A DNA stretch of 64,000 nt, taken from the NCBI GenBank assembly GCA_964406605.1, contig CAYOSF010000007.1:124001-188000 (forward strand), in the 5' to 3' direction. Positions 40,679-47,905 of the stretch are shown here, one piece after another. Below the pieces are notes generated by a model, which did no database searches, was not told where the DNA came from, and saw only the letters and a program-made list of their open reading frames with translations. Numbering within the stretch: position 1 is the first letter of the stretch; each line of letters begins with the position of its first letter. This stretch comes from CAYOSF01 sp964406605. GTDB taxonomy: Bacteria > Chloroflexota > Dehalococcoidia > DSTF01 > RBG-16-68-14. The position numbers and the translations under genes were made by a program.

Positions 40679-40707
40679 GTAGGGGCGGGTTTCAAACGGG
40701 CCCCTAC
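40679..40707. repeat. REP palindrome 2, inside the RAYT 5' region
   Basis: GTAGGGGC and GCCCCTAC arms flank a 13-nt centre with imperfect pairing. It covers codons for V-G-A-G-F-K-R-A-P, supporting a later true start for the transposase. Confidence 0.7.
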
Positions 40708-41008
40708 CGCACATGCGGGAGGACGCCCGCCCATCAAGCACTATTCTGAAAGGCACCATCGCCGGTCCCTGCGCCTCAAAGGCTACGACTACGCGCAGGC
40801 GGGTGCGTACTTCGTCACTGTCTGCACGCACCACCGGGAGTGCCTGTTCGGAGCCGTGGCGGGTGACGAGATGCGGTTGAACGAATGTGGCGAGATTGCA
40901 CGTCAGGCATGGGACGATCTGCCCCACCATTACCGTGGCGTGGAGACGGCTGCCTTCGTGGTGATGCCGAATCATGTGCATGGGATCGTGGTCATTGCCG
41001 ATGACGCC

Positions 41009-41076
41009 GTAGGGGCGGGGTCGCCCCGCCCAACGGGTGCGGAAACCGCCACGGGCGCGGAAACCGCGCCCCTACC
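41009..41076. repeat. REP palindrome 3, inside RAYT coding sequence
   Basis: GTAGGGGCG at the left and CGCCCCTAC at the right enclose a 68-bp segment containing a further GGGGTCGCCCC inverted repeat. The reading frame stays open and encodes a Gly/Pro/Thr-rich insert. Confidence 0.7.
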
Positions 41077-41369
41077 GGGGGTGGAACGGCCGACGTTGGG
41101 ACAAATCGTGGCGTATTTCAAATACCAGTCCACGAAACACATCAATGAACAGCGCGGAACGCCGGGTGCGCGCGTCTGGCAGCGCAACTACTACGAACAC
41201 ATCATCCGCGACGAGGCTTCCCTCGACCGCATCCGGCAGTACATCGTCGACAACCCGGCCCGCTGGGCCTCCGATCCGGAGAACCCACAGGCCGCGGCGC
41301 CGGAACCTGTCGACGCATGGCGCATCTGACGGCTGTGCCTGCCCGACGGCGTATGGGGGGAGCGTTTCG

Positions 41370-41396
41370 TAGGGGCGACCCGACGGGTCGCCCCTA
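41370..41396. repeat. REP palindrome 4
   Basis: TAGGGGCGACCCG and its reverse complement around one A, 13-bp arms, end 4 bp before the sdhB stop. It probably serves as hairpin terminator for the sdh operon on the minus strand as well. Confidence 0.85.
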
Positions 41397-41399
41397 TAG

Positions 41400-42173
41400 C
41401 TAGCTTGTTGCTCCGGCGGAGGCCCCTTCTCGTTCCTTGTTGGCGCCCAGGCGTAGGCCGGCCATCAGCATCTTGCGCCGGACGTAGGCGAGCTGTTCCG
41501 CGAGGGGCAGGTCCTTGGGGCAGAAATCGTCGCAGCCGAGGAGACCGATGCAGCCGAACGCGCCATCCTCCGTCCCCACGACATCGAAGACCTCGGCGTC
41601 GGGCCGCTGGTCGCGGGGGTCGAGCAGGAAGCGCGCGACGCGCAGCAGCCCCGCGGCGCCGACGAAGTCGTCCCGCATGAGCGCGGTGCCGCAGCCCGCC
41701 AGACAGCAGCCGCATTCGATGCAGCGCTCCACCTCATAGATCGCTTGCGCCTCCACGTTCGACATGCGCTGCTCTTCGGCCTGGGGGTCGAAGGCCTCGG
41801 CAGTGTGGACCCAGGACTCGATCCGCTGCTCCATCGCGGCGAACCAGCTTCCGGTGTCCACCGAGAGGTCGCCCACCAGGCGGAAGAAGGGCAGCGGCAT
41901 GAGCGTGATCTTCTCGGGGAGCTGCTCGGTGCGGGTCTGGCAGGCCAGTCGCGGTTGGCCGTTCACGAGCATGCCGCACGACCCGCAGATCGCGGACCGG
42001 CAGACGAAATCGAACTGGAGGGACGGGTCCATCTCCTCGCGGATCCAGGTCAGGGCGGTGAAGAGCGTCATCCTGGGGGTCTCCTCGATGACGTACTCCT
42101 GCATCCGCGGCTCGGAGCCCGGGTCGTAGGGATTGTGGCGGAAGATGGGTAGGTGAAGTCTACGAGCTGCCAT
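41400..42173 (-). CDS. sdhB: Succinate dehydrogenase/fumarate reductase iron-sulfur subunit
   Basis: A 257-residue subunit that passes electrons from the flavoprotein to the quinone site. [2Fe-2S] ligands are in C-R-S-A-I-C-G-S-C-G and L-A-C-Q-T; [4Fe-4S] in C-I-E-C-G-C-C-L-A-G-C, and the third cluster in C-I-G-L-L-G-C-D-D-F-C-P-K-D. The last block differs slightly from E. coli SdhB and resembles epsilonproteobacterial FrdB. It overlaps sdhA by 14 nt. Its extreme 3' end is duplicated at 40484. Confidence 0.94.
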   Translation of the reverse strand: MAARRLHLPIFRHNPYDPGSEPRMQEYVIEETPRMTLFTALTWIREEMDPSLQFDFVCRSAICGSCGMLVNGQPRLACQTRTEQLPEKITLMPLPFFRLVGDLSVDTGSWFAAMEQRIESWVHTAEAFDPQAEEQRMSNVEAQAIYEVERCIECGCCLAGCGTALMRDDFVGAAGLLRVARFLLDPRDQRPDAEVFDVVGTEDGAFGCIGLLGCDDFCPKDLPLAEQLAYVRRKMLMAGLRLGANKEREGASAGATS

Positions 42174-43995
42174 GGACGGTCTCCGTCTCCTTCTCTTCTG
42201 GTTTTGCCTGCGGCTGCGATTCGCCGTAGCCGCGCTCTCCCGGCGGCGATTCCGTGATCACGACGTCTTCATAGTCGAGCTTGGGCAGGTCGGCTCCCTC
42301 GGGCCACGTCGCCAGGGTCCTGTTGAGCCAGTTCTTGTCGTCGCGGCTCGGGAAGTCCTCCCGGTAGTGGCTGCCGCGGCTCTCCGTGCGCTGCAGCGCT
42401 CCGTACGCTATGGACAGCGCGAGCCGGATCATGCCGCGAAGCTTCAACGCATCCGCCACCTCCGGGTTTGGCCCGCGCCCACTGGACCGCAGCCCCAGCC
42501 TGGTCGCGCGCTCCTGGATCTTCTGCAGCTCATCGACGGCCTCGGTGAGCTGCTGGCCGTTGCGGAAGACGGCGACCTTGCTGATGAGGACCTGCGACAT
42601 CTCCTTCCGAAGGCTGTACACGTGCTCGTTGCCGTAGGAGGAGAGGCTCCGCAGGCGCTCCTCCATCCTCGTTTCCGCCTCCCGGATCGCGCTCTGAGGG
42701 GCGAGGCCCTCCGAGCCCTCGAGGTCCTCGATGACGCTCCGCCCGACGACGTGGCCCATGACCAGCGTCTCGGCCAGGGAGTTGCCGCCCAGGCGGTTGA
42801 AGCCGTGCATGTCCCAACAGGCCACCTCGCCGGCGGCGTACAGTCCCTTGAGGCCGTAGGCCCGGCCGTCGATGTCGGTTCGAATCCCGCCCATGCTGTA
42901 GTGCTGCGTCGGCCGCACCGGTATCAGCTCGTGCACCGGATCGACGCCCAGGAAGGTGCGGCAGATATCGGCCACGTCTCTCAAGTTCTTCTCGATGTGG
43001 TCCTGGCCCAGGTGCCGGATGTCCAACCACAGATGAGGCCCGTAGGGCGTCTCGACAGCGTTGCCCTGCTGCATGTGGTGCATCATCCGGCGGCTGACCA
43101 CGTCGCGGGACGCCAGCTCCTTCTTCTCGGGTTCGTAGTCGGGCATGAAGCGGTGCTCGTTCTTGTCGAGCAGGTAGCCGCCGTCTCCGCGGCAGCCCTC
43201 GGTCACCAGGATGTCGCCGGGAACGACGCCCGTCGGGTGGAACTGCACGGCCTCCATGTTCCCCAGGGGCACCACGCCGGTGTCCTGAGCGATAGCCATC
43301 CCCGTGCCTTCGTTGATGACCGCGTTTGTTGACTGTCCGTAGATGCGGCCGTGGCCGCCGGTGGCGATGACGGTGGCGCGAGCGACGTAGGTACGCAGCT
43401 CGCCGGTGCGGAGATCGCGGAAGATTGCCCCGTAGCAGCGCTGTCCGTCGTGGATCAGGCCCACCGCCTCGACCCGGTCGTGGACTTCGATGCCCGACTG
43501 GCGGACGACGTTGTCCATGGTGTAAACGAGGGAGTGGCCGGTGCCGTCGGAGCAGAAGCAGGCCCGCCATTTCTTGGTGCCGCCGAAGTTGCGGGCGGCG
43601 ATGAGCCCCTCCTTCTCCTTGGCCTCTACCACGACGTCCCCGTCCGGGAGCTCTCGCGGACCGGGGACGACTCGGTTCCAGGGCACGCCCCAGTACGCCA
43701 TCTGGCGGATGATCACGGGAGCGAGGGTGACGAAGCGGCGGGCCACGTCCTGGTTGCAGCCCCAGTCGGAGCCCTTCACCGTGTCGTCGAAGTGGACGTC
43801 CGGGTTGTCTCCCTCACCCCTCGCCATGTTGGCGAGGGACGCCTGCATGCCGCCCTGAGCGGCCGTGGAGTGCGATCGCTTCGGCGGAACGAGAGAGGTC
43901 AGCGTGACTCGCAGGCCTCGGGAGGCTGCCTCGACGGCGGCGCGTTCACCCGCCAGGCCCGCACCTATGACAAGCACATCGGTCGTGATGGTCAT
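42160..43995 (-). CDS. sdhA: Succinate dehydrogenase/fumarate reductase flavoprotein subunit
   Basis: The 611-residue flavoprotein oxidises succinate (or reduces fumarate) at a covalent FAD. FAD-binding G-A-G-L-A-G-E-R-A at the start; the FAD-attachment His in K-R-S-H-S-T-A-A-Q-G-G; active-site H-P-T-G (Q-F-H-P-T-G-V) and R-P-T-Q-H-Y-S-M-G-G; and A-A-G-E-V-A-C-W-D-M-H-G-F-N-R-L-G-G-N-S. The start is ATG 43995 with GAGGGGG upstream, giving a normal length. Confidence 0.96.
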   Translation of the reverse strand: MTITTDVLVIGAGLAGERAAVEAASRGLRVTLTSLVPPKRSHSTAAQGGMQASLANMARGEGDNPDVHFDDTVKGSDWGCNQDVARRFVTLAPVIIRQMAYWGVPWNRVVPGPRELPDGDVVVEAKEKEGLIAARNFGGTKKWRACFCSDGTGHSLVYTMDNVVRQSGIEVHDRVEAVGLIHDGQRCYGAIFRDLRTGELRTYVARATVIATGGHGRIYGQSTNAVINEGTGMAIAQDTGVVPLGNMEAVQFHPTGVVPGDILVTEGCRGDGGYLLDKNEHRFMPDYEPEKKELASRDVVSRRMMHHMQQGNAVETPYGPHLWLDIRHLGQDHIEKNLRDVADICRTFLGVDPVHELIPVRPTQHYSMGGIRTDIDGRAYGLKGLYAAGEVACWDMHGFNRLGGNSLAETLVMGHVVGRSVIEDLEGSEGLAPQSAIREAETRMEERLRSLSSYGNEHVYSLRKEMSQVLISKVAVFRNGQQLTEAVDELQKIQERATRLGLRSSGRGPNPEVADALKLRGMIRLALSIAYGALQRTESRGSHYREDFPSRDDKNWLNRTLATWPEGADLPKLDYEDVVITESPPGERGYGESQPQAKPEEKETETVHGSS

Positions 43996-44006
43996 CGTAA
44001 ACCCCC

Positions 44007-44771
44007 TCAGATCCGGTAGAACGAGGCCAGGATGGCGAAGCCTAACCCCAGAAAGACGCCGCTGTATCCCAGCAGAATCAGGTGGGCCCGCAGCCGTTCC
44101 ATGATCCCCCACTTCACGGCAATCCGATAGAGCCCCAAGGAGATGTGCCCTTCGATGAGCAGCAGGAACGGAATGTAGAGCCACAGGTAGTCGTGGCTGA
44201 CCCGGTAGCCGCTCTTGACCGCTTCGATGGGCAACGTCGACAGGATGACCCACAGGTGAATGGCGGCCAGAGCTATCACCGCCACACCGCTCACCACCTG
44301 GAACACCCATGTGTAGGTGTCCAGGTGCCGTGTCTGGCCCAGCGAGCGGAGCAGCGCTCCTTGCTGGCGAAACGTCGTGGGCGCCCTACGAAATGTCAGT
44401 GCGATGTGGGCGATGATGCCGAGAACCAGGAAGGGCGCCACGGCGTGCAGCAGATAGTAGCCTTCCAGGAATGACGCCAGGCCATCGAAAGCCCCCGTGC
44501 CTATCAGCACGGTGAACAGCAGCCCCATATGCATGACCATGAAGACTGCCAGCCCCAGCCCGGTGACACTGGTGGCCAGCTCGATGACGCTGCTCGTCAT
44601 GGATGGCCGGGCGATCTGGGTTGGGCGCCAAGTCAGGCCGGCGCCTGCCTCCCACGTGGTCGCGGGGGCTGCTGCCCCTCCTTCAAACATGAAACTGCGG
44701 GAACTCCGCGGTCCGCCCCTTGCGGATTCGACTGTTTCCGTGCCTTCCGATGCTCCCATACTCTGCCCCAT
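44007..44771 (-). CDS. sdhC: Succinate dehydrogenase/fumarate reductase cytochrome b subunit
   Basis: The 254-residue membrane anchor has five hydrophobic segments and His residues in helices (M-V-M-H-M-G, L-L-H-A-V, A-H-I-A-L, A-I-H-L-W, E-G-H-I-S-L-G-L-Y-R). One subunit of this size, encoded first in a C-A-B order, corresponds to the diheme Wolinella/Bacillus type that works with menaquinone. The N-terminal 50 residues are soluble and unusual. The next gene, sdhA, starts 11 nt downstream. Confidence 0.88.
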   Translation of the reverse strand: MGQSMGASEGTETVESARGGPRSSRSFMFEGGAAAPATTWEAGAGLTWRPTQIARPSMTSSVIELATSVTGLGLAVFMVMHMGLLFTVLIGTGAFDGLASFLEGYYLLHAVAPFLVLGIIAHIALTFRRAPTTFRQQGALLRSLGQTRHLDTYTWVFQVVSGVAVIALAAIHLWVILSTLPIEAVKSGYRVSHDYLWLYIPFLLLIEGHISLGLYRIAVKWGIMERLRAHLILLGYSGVFLGLGFAILASFYRI

Positions 44772-44818
44772 TCTATCACCCGCTGTGAACTAGGGTCGAA
44801 GCCTCCCCTACGGTAGCG

Positions 44819-45304
44819 CTAGGCCTCAGACGGCGCCTTCCCGCCGGCATCCTCAGGGTCAGCCTCCTGAGCCGGGGCCCACCGTTTCTCTGCACTGCGC
44901 GAGATGCGCTCCCCAGGCTTGAGAGCCAGGACTGCCCGCGCGTAGTCGTAGACGTGCTGCACTACTTGGTCTGGCTCCTCAATCCGCTGCAGATCGTGGT
45001 CCTGCGGCTCAACGTAGGCCTTCACCTTGTCCGGCGGCAGCGGCGCCCGCTGGCGGAACTCCTCCCGCTCCGTAGCCAGGGCCTCCTCTGATGCCTCGTC
45101 GTAGAACTGCAGGACATACCGGGCCATCGCGGCGCCGGCCAGATGCACGCACGCGACGTCCGGGGGCGAGCAATCGCGGCGCTCGGGGTAGAACGGGCAC
45201 GGTTTGAGCCCGCTCACTTGCGCGGCCTCGAAGCTCTGAACTGATGGGTCGCCCACGCGGATGACGCATGGGCTGTCGTGGGAGATGACGAATCTGTCCT
45301 TCAT
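44819..45304 (-). CDS. Hypothetical protein
   Basis: The 161-residue acidic protein has four Cys early on (P-C-V-I-R, K-P-C-P-F-Y-P-E-R-R-D-C and D-V-A-C-V) that could bind metal, and a helical C-terminal half (YDEASEEALATEREEFRQRAP, VVQHVYDYARAVLALKPGERI). I know no family. ATG 45304 has GCGAGG 7 nt upstream. Confidence 0.6.
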   Translation of the reverse strand: MKDRFVISHDSPCVIRVGDPSVQSFEAAQVSGLKPCPFYPERRDCSPPDVACVHLAGAAMARYVLQFYDEASEEALATEREEFRQRAPLPPDKVKAYVEPQDHDLQRIEEPDQVVQHVYDYARAVLALKPGERISRSAEKRWAPAQEADPEDAGGKAPSEA

Positions 45305-45594
45305 CGTTCGCCTCGCTTTAGTCTTCCTCGCATAAGCGCTGCGAGGTCGGTTCGCGGGCGCCCGAGCCGGTCGGCGCGTACCCGCGATCGCCGGCTCACC
45401 CTGGGGCCAATCGAGCTAGATTGATCGGCTAGCCCCCGGCACCCAAGAACCTAGACTACATCATGGACGCGGACGGGGCAAAGATCGGGGCATGTTGGCG
45501 CAAATGCACGGCATTGCTTCCGCTGGCCGCCAGAGCGCCGTGCGGCGGTCCGGCAGACGGACCTGACGGGGAGAGCCGCGGGGCGGGCCGCCGC

Positions 45595-46566
45595 CTACTT
45601 CTTCGTGCGCTTCGCCGCCAGCGCGCTCAGCATCTCCAGCACGACCCGGTGGGCAACCTCGGCCGTGATGCCGGCGGCGTCGTAAGGCGGCGATACCTCG
45701 ACCACGTCGGCGCCCGCCAGCTCGGCCTGGAGCGTCACCTGGCGGACGGCCCGCAGCAGCTCGCGGGCCGTGAGCCCTCCCGGCTCCGGCGTGCCGGTGC
45801 CGGGGGCGCAGGACGGATCGAGGACGTCGACGTCCACGGAGAGGTAGATCCGGTCCGGGCCGTCCAGCGCCTGTTGGATGGCTTCTTCCAACACAGCGTC
45901 AAACCCGCGCCGCTCTATGTCGTGGATGGTGTGCCAGCGCATTCCCTGCTCGCGCATCCAGTCGAAGACCGAAGGCGGCGGCCAATAGCCTCGCAAGCCG
46001 ACCTGCACGAAGGCGTGGCCGGGCACCGCGCCCGACTCGATGAGCCGTCGCATGGGAGTGCCGTGGCTGAGCAGAACGCCCCAGGCGTCGTTCGCGGTGT
46101 CCGCGTGTGCGTCGAAGTGGACCATGCCCAGTCGACCCCGGCCGACGGCATCGGCCACGGCCGAGGCGCCGGGAAACGCGATGGAGTGGTCGCCGCCGAG
46201 GATGATCGGGGTTGCGCCCGCCTGGGCGACTTCGCCTACCTTGGCCTGGATCGCCTCGTTCGTTCGCTCGATGTCGCTGGGGATGACCTTGGCGTCGCCG
46301 TAGTCGAAGACGCGGAGGTGCTTCAGCGGCTGCACGTCCAGCTCCAAGTGATGGATGTCTCGGCGCAGGTTAGACGCGGCGCGGATGGCGCGCGGCCCGA
46401 AGCGAGCGCCTGGCCGGTGGGTGACGGCGGCGTCCGTGGGGGCCCCAACGATCACTACATCGGGCTGCTCCCGTCGCAATGCCTCGGCATCGGAGAGGCC
46501 CGGCACACCCATGAAGGTCGGAACGCCCGCGAAGGCGGGGCGGTCGTCCATGCGATCGTAGACCAT
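45595..46566 (-). CDS. Agmatinase/ureohydrolase family enzyme
   Basis: A 323-residue binuclear-Mn hydrolase of the arginase superfamily. Metal ligands are in G-G-D-H-S-I, D-A-H-A-D and S-V-D-V-D-V-L-D-P. S-H-G-T-P and P-G-T-G-T-P-E-P-G-G-L are typical of agmatinases and guanidino-acid hydrolases; agmatine to putrescine and urea is the default reading. ATG 46566 is chosen over an upstream in-frame start because the family begins here and GAGAGAGA precedes it. Confidence 0.9.
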   Translation of the reverse strand: MVYDRMDDRPAFAGVPTFMGVPGLSDAEALRREQPDVVIVGAPTDAAVTHRPGARFGPRAIRAASNLRRDIHHLELDVQPLKHLRVFDYGDAKVIPSDIERTNEAIQAKVGEVAQAGATPIILGGDHSIAFPGASAVADAVGRGRLGMVHFDAHADTANDAWGVLLSHGTPMRRLIESGAVPGHAFVQVGLRGYWPPPSVFDWMREQGMRWHTIHDIERRGFDAVLEEAIQQALDGPDRIYLSVDVDVLDPSCAPGTGTPEPGGLTARELLRAVRQVTLQAELAGADVVEVSPPYDAAGITAEVAHRVVLEMLSALAAKRTKK

Positions 46567-46846
46567 GGGCTTTGTTCTCTCTCTGTGAGATGTTTCGGCC
46601 GGGCGTTGCTCTAGGTACAGCCTACCTCGCCCGCGAACGAGAAGGGACGCCACTCCGCGCGGCTGGTTGTTCTCTGACGCACCTGCGGTGCTCGACAGAG
46701 TGGGGCAGGGCAGTCCCTCTATCCGTCGGTCGCGCGCCGCGGCCCGCTCTGAAAGCCCCGGGGCCGAACGGCCCTTGCCAGGGCGCCGTTCCAGCGCCTA
46801 AGATGGCCCAGAATCGCCGCCACTGAGGAACTGGAGGTTTGTAGAC

Positions 46847-47827
46847 ATGTTCGAGACGCGTATCACGAAGCTGTTCGGCATCAAGTACCCCATCATCTGC
46901 GGGGGGATGTTCTACCTGGGCAATGCGGACCTTACCGCGGCGGTAGCCAACGCTGGCGGCCTCTGCTTCATGACCGCCGCCACGTTCCCGAAGATCGAGG
47001 ATCTGCGCGCGGAGATCCGGAAGGCCCGCGACCTGACGGACAAGCCGATCGGGCTCAACATTAACCTGTTCCCCGCCGCGCGACCTCAGCCCATTGAGGA
47101 GTGGGTGCAGGTGGCTGTCGAAGAGAAGATCCCGGTGGTGGAGACCTCCGGGCGCAGCCCTGAGCCCATCCTGGGCGACCTGCAGAAGGGGGGCGTCAAG
47201 GTCCTCCACAAGGTCCCCGGCGTGCGGTACGCGCGCACGGCCGAGCGGATTGGGTGCGATGCCGTGTGCGTGGTCGGCTTCGAGTGCGGCGGCCATCCCG
47301 GCATGGACCAGGTGACCACGCTCGTCATGGTCCCTGCCGCGGCGGACGCGGTCAGCATCCCCTTGGTGGCCGCCGGTGGCTTCGCCGACGGGCGAGGACT
47401 GGCTGCCGCGCTGGCTCTCGGCGCCGATGCCGTGCTCATGGGTACGCGCTTCATGGCGACCAAGGAATGCCTGGGCCACCCGAAGTGGAAGGAGTACTTG
47501 GTCAACGCCACCGAGGCGGACACAGCCTACGTCATGCAGTCGGTCGGCAACCCCAGCCGCGTCGTGAAGAGCGCCACGTCCGAAAAGGTGCTCGAGATGG
47601 AGAGGAAGGGGGCCACCATTGAGGAACTGCTGCCGGTGCTCGGCGGAAACCCCAACGCCGCCTTCGAGAAAGGGGACGTGGAGTCCGGCTTCACCAGCAT
47701 GGGCCAGTGCGTGGGCCTCATCCACGACGTGCCGACGGTCAAGGAGTTCATCGACCGCGTGGTGGAGGAGGCGGTGGAGGCGCGCGGGCGCATCGCCAGC
47801 CTCATTCCTGAGCAGGTGACCGCGTAG
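46847..47827 (+). CDS. Nitronate monooxygenase family protein
   Basis: The 326-residue FMN-dependent TIM-barrel (2-nitropropane dioxygenase family) has Y-P-I-I-C-G-G-M near the start, I-G-L-N-I-N-L, V-G-F-E-C-G-G-H-P-G and I-P-L-V-A-A-G-G-F-A-D-G-R-G-L-A-A-A-L-A-L-G-A-D-A-V-L-M-G-T-R-F. The Glu-Cys-Gly-Gly-His-Pro stretch replaces the usual G-x-E-A-G-G-H. It oxidises alkyl nitronates or may be a related enoyl reductase. AGG stands 10 nt before the ATG. Confidence 0.9.
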   Translation: MFETRITKLFGIKYPIICGGMFYLGNADLTAAVANAGGLCFMTAATFPKIEDLRAEIRKARDLTDKPIGLNINLFPAARPQPIEEWVQVAVEEKIPVVETSGRSPEPILGDLQKGGVKVLHKVPGVRYARTAERIGCDAVCVVGFECGGHPGMDQVTTLVMVPAAADAVSIPLVAAGGFADGRGLAAALALGADAVLMGTRFMATKECLGHPKWKEYLVNATEADTAYVMQSVGNPSRVVKSATSEKVLEMERKGATIEELLPVLGGNPNAAFEKGDVESGFTSMGQCVGLIHDVPTVKEFIDRVVEEAVEARGRIASLIPEQVTA

Positions 47828-47905
47828 CGCCCGCTGGTGTCGAGCGGCACGAACCTGGGTTCTCCAAGAGCGCGGGCCTTTTGGGCGCGCTGATGGGCCG
47901 CAAGC

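Larger units (their letters stand above)
40643..41329 (+). mobile_element. REP-associated tyrosine transposase (RAYT)
   Basis: A 228-codon single-domain Y1 transposase of the IS200/IS605-related RAYT group. The HUH motif is M-P-N-H-V-H-G-I-V, and the likely catalytic Tyr is in Y-F-K-Y-Q-S-T-K-H-I-N; V-W-Q-R-N-Y-Y-E-H-I-I-R-D and Y-I-V-D-N-P are standard. The GTG at 40643 may be too early; the conserved part begins near R-R-S-L-R-L-K-G-Y-D-Y (about residue 41). REP palindromes flank the gene and also lie inside it, at 40679 and 41009, the second in a family-variable loop (P-R-P-T-G-A-E-T). RAYTs are usually single-copy and domesticated, and are thought to spread REPs. Confidence 0.88.

Noticed and set aside
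40679..41076. Rho-independent terminators inside the transposase gene
   Set aside because: The hairpins share the REP sequence with the flanking copies and lack T-runs; REP elements explain them better.
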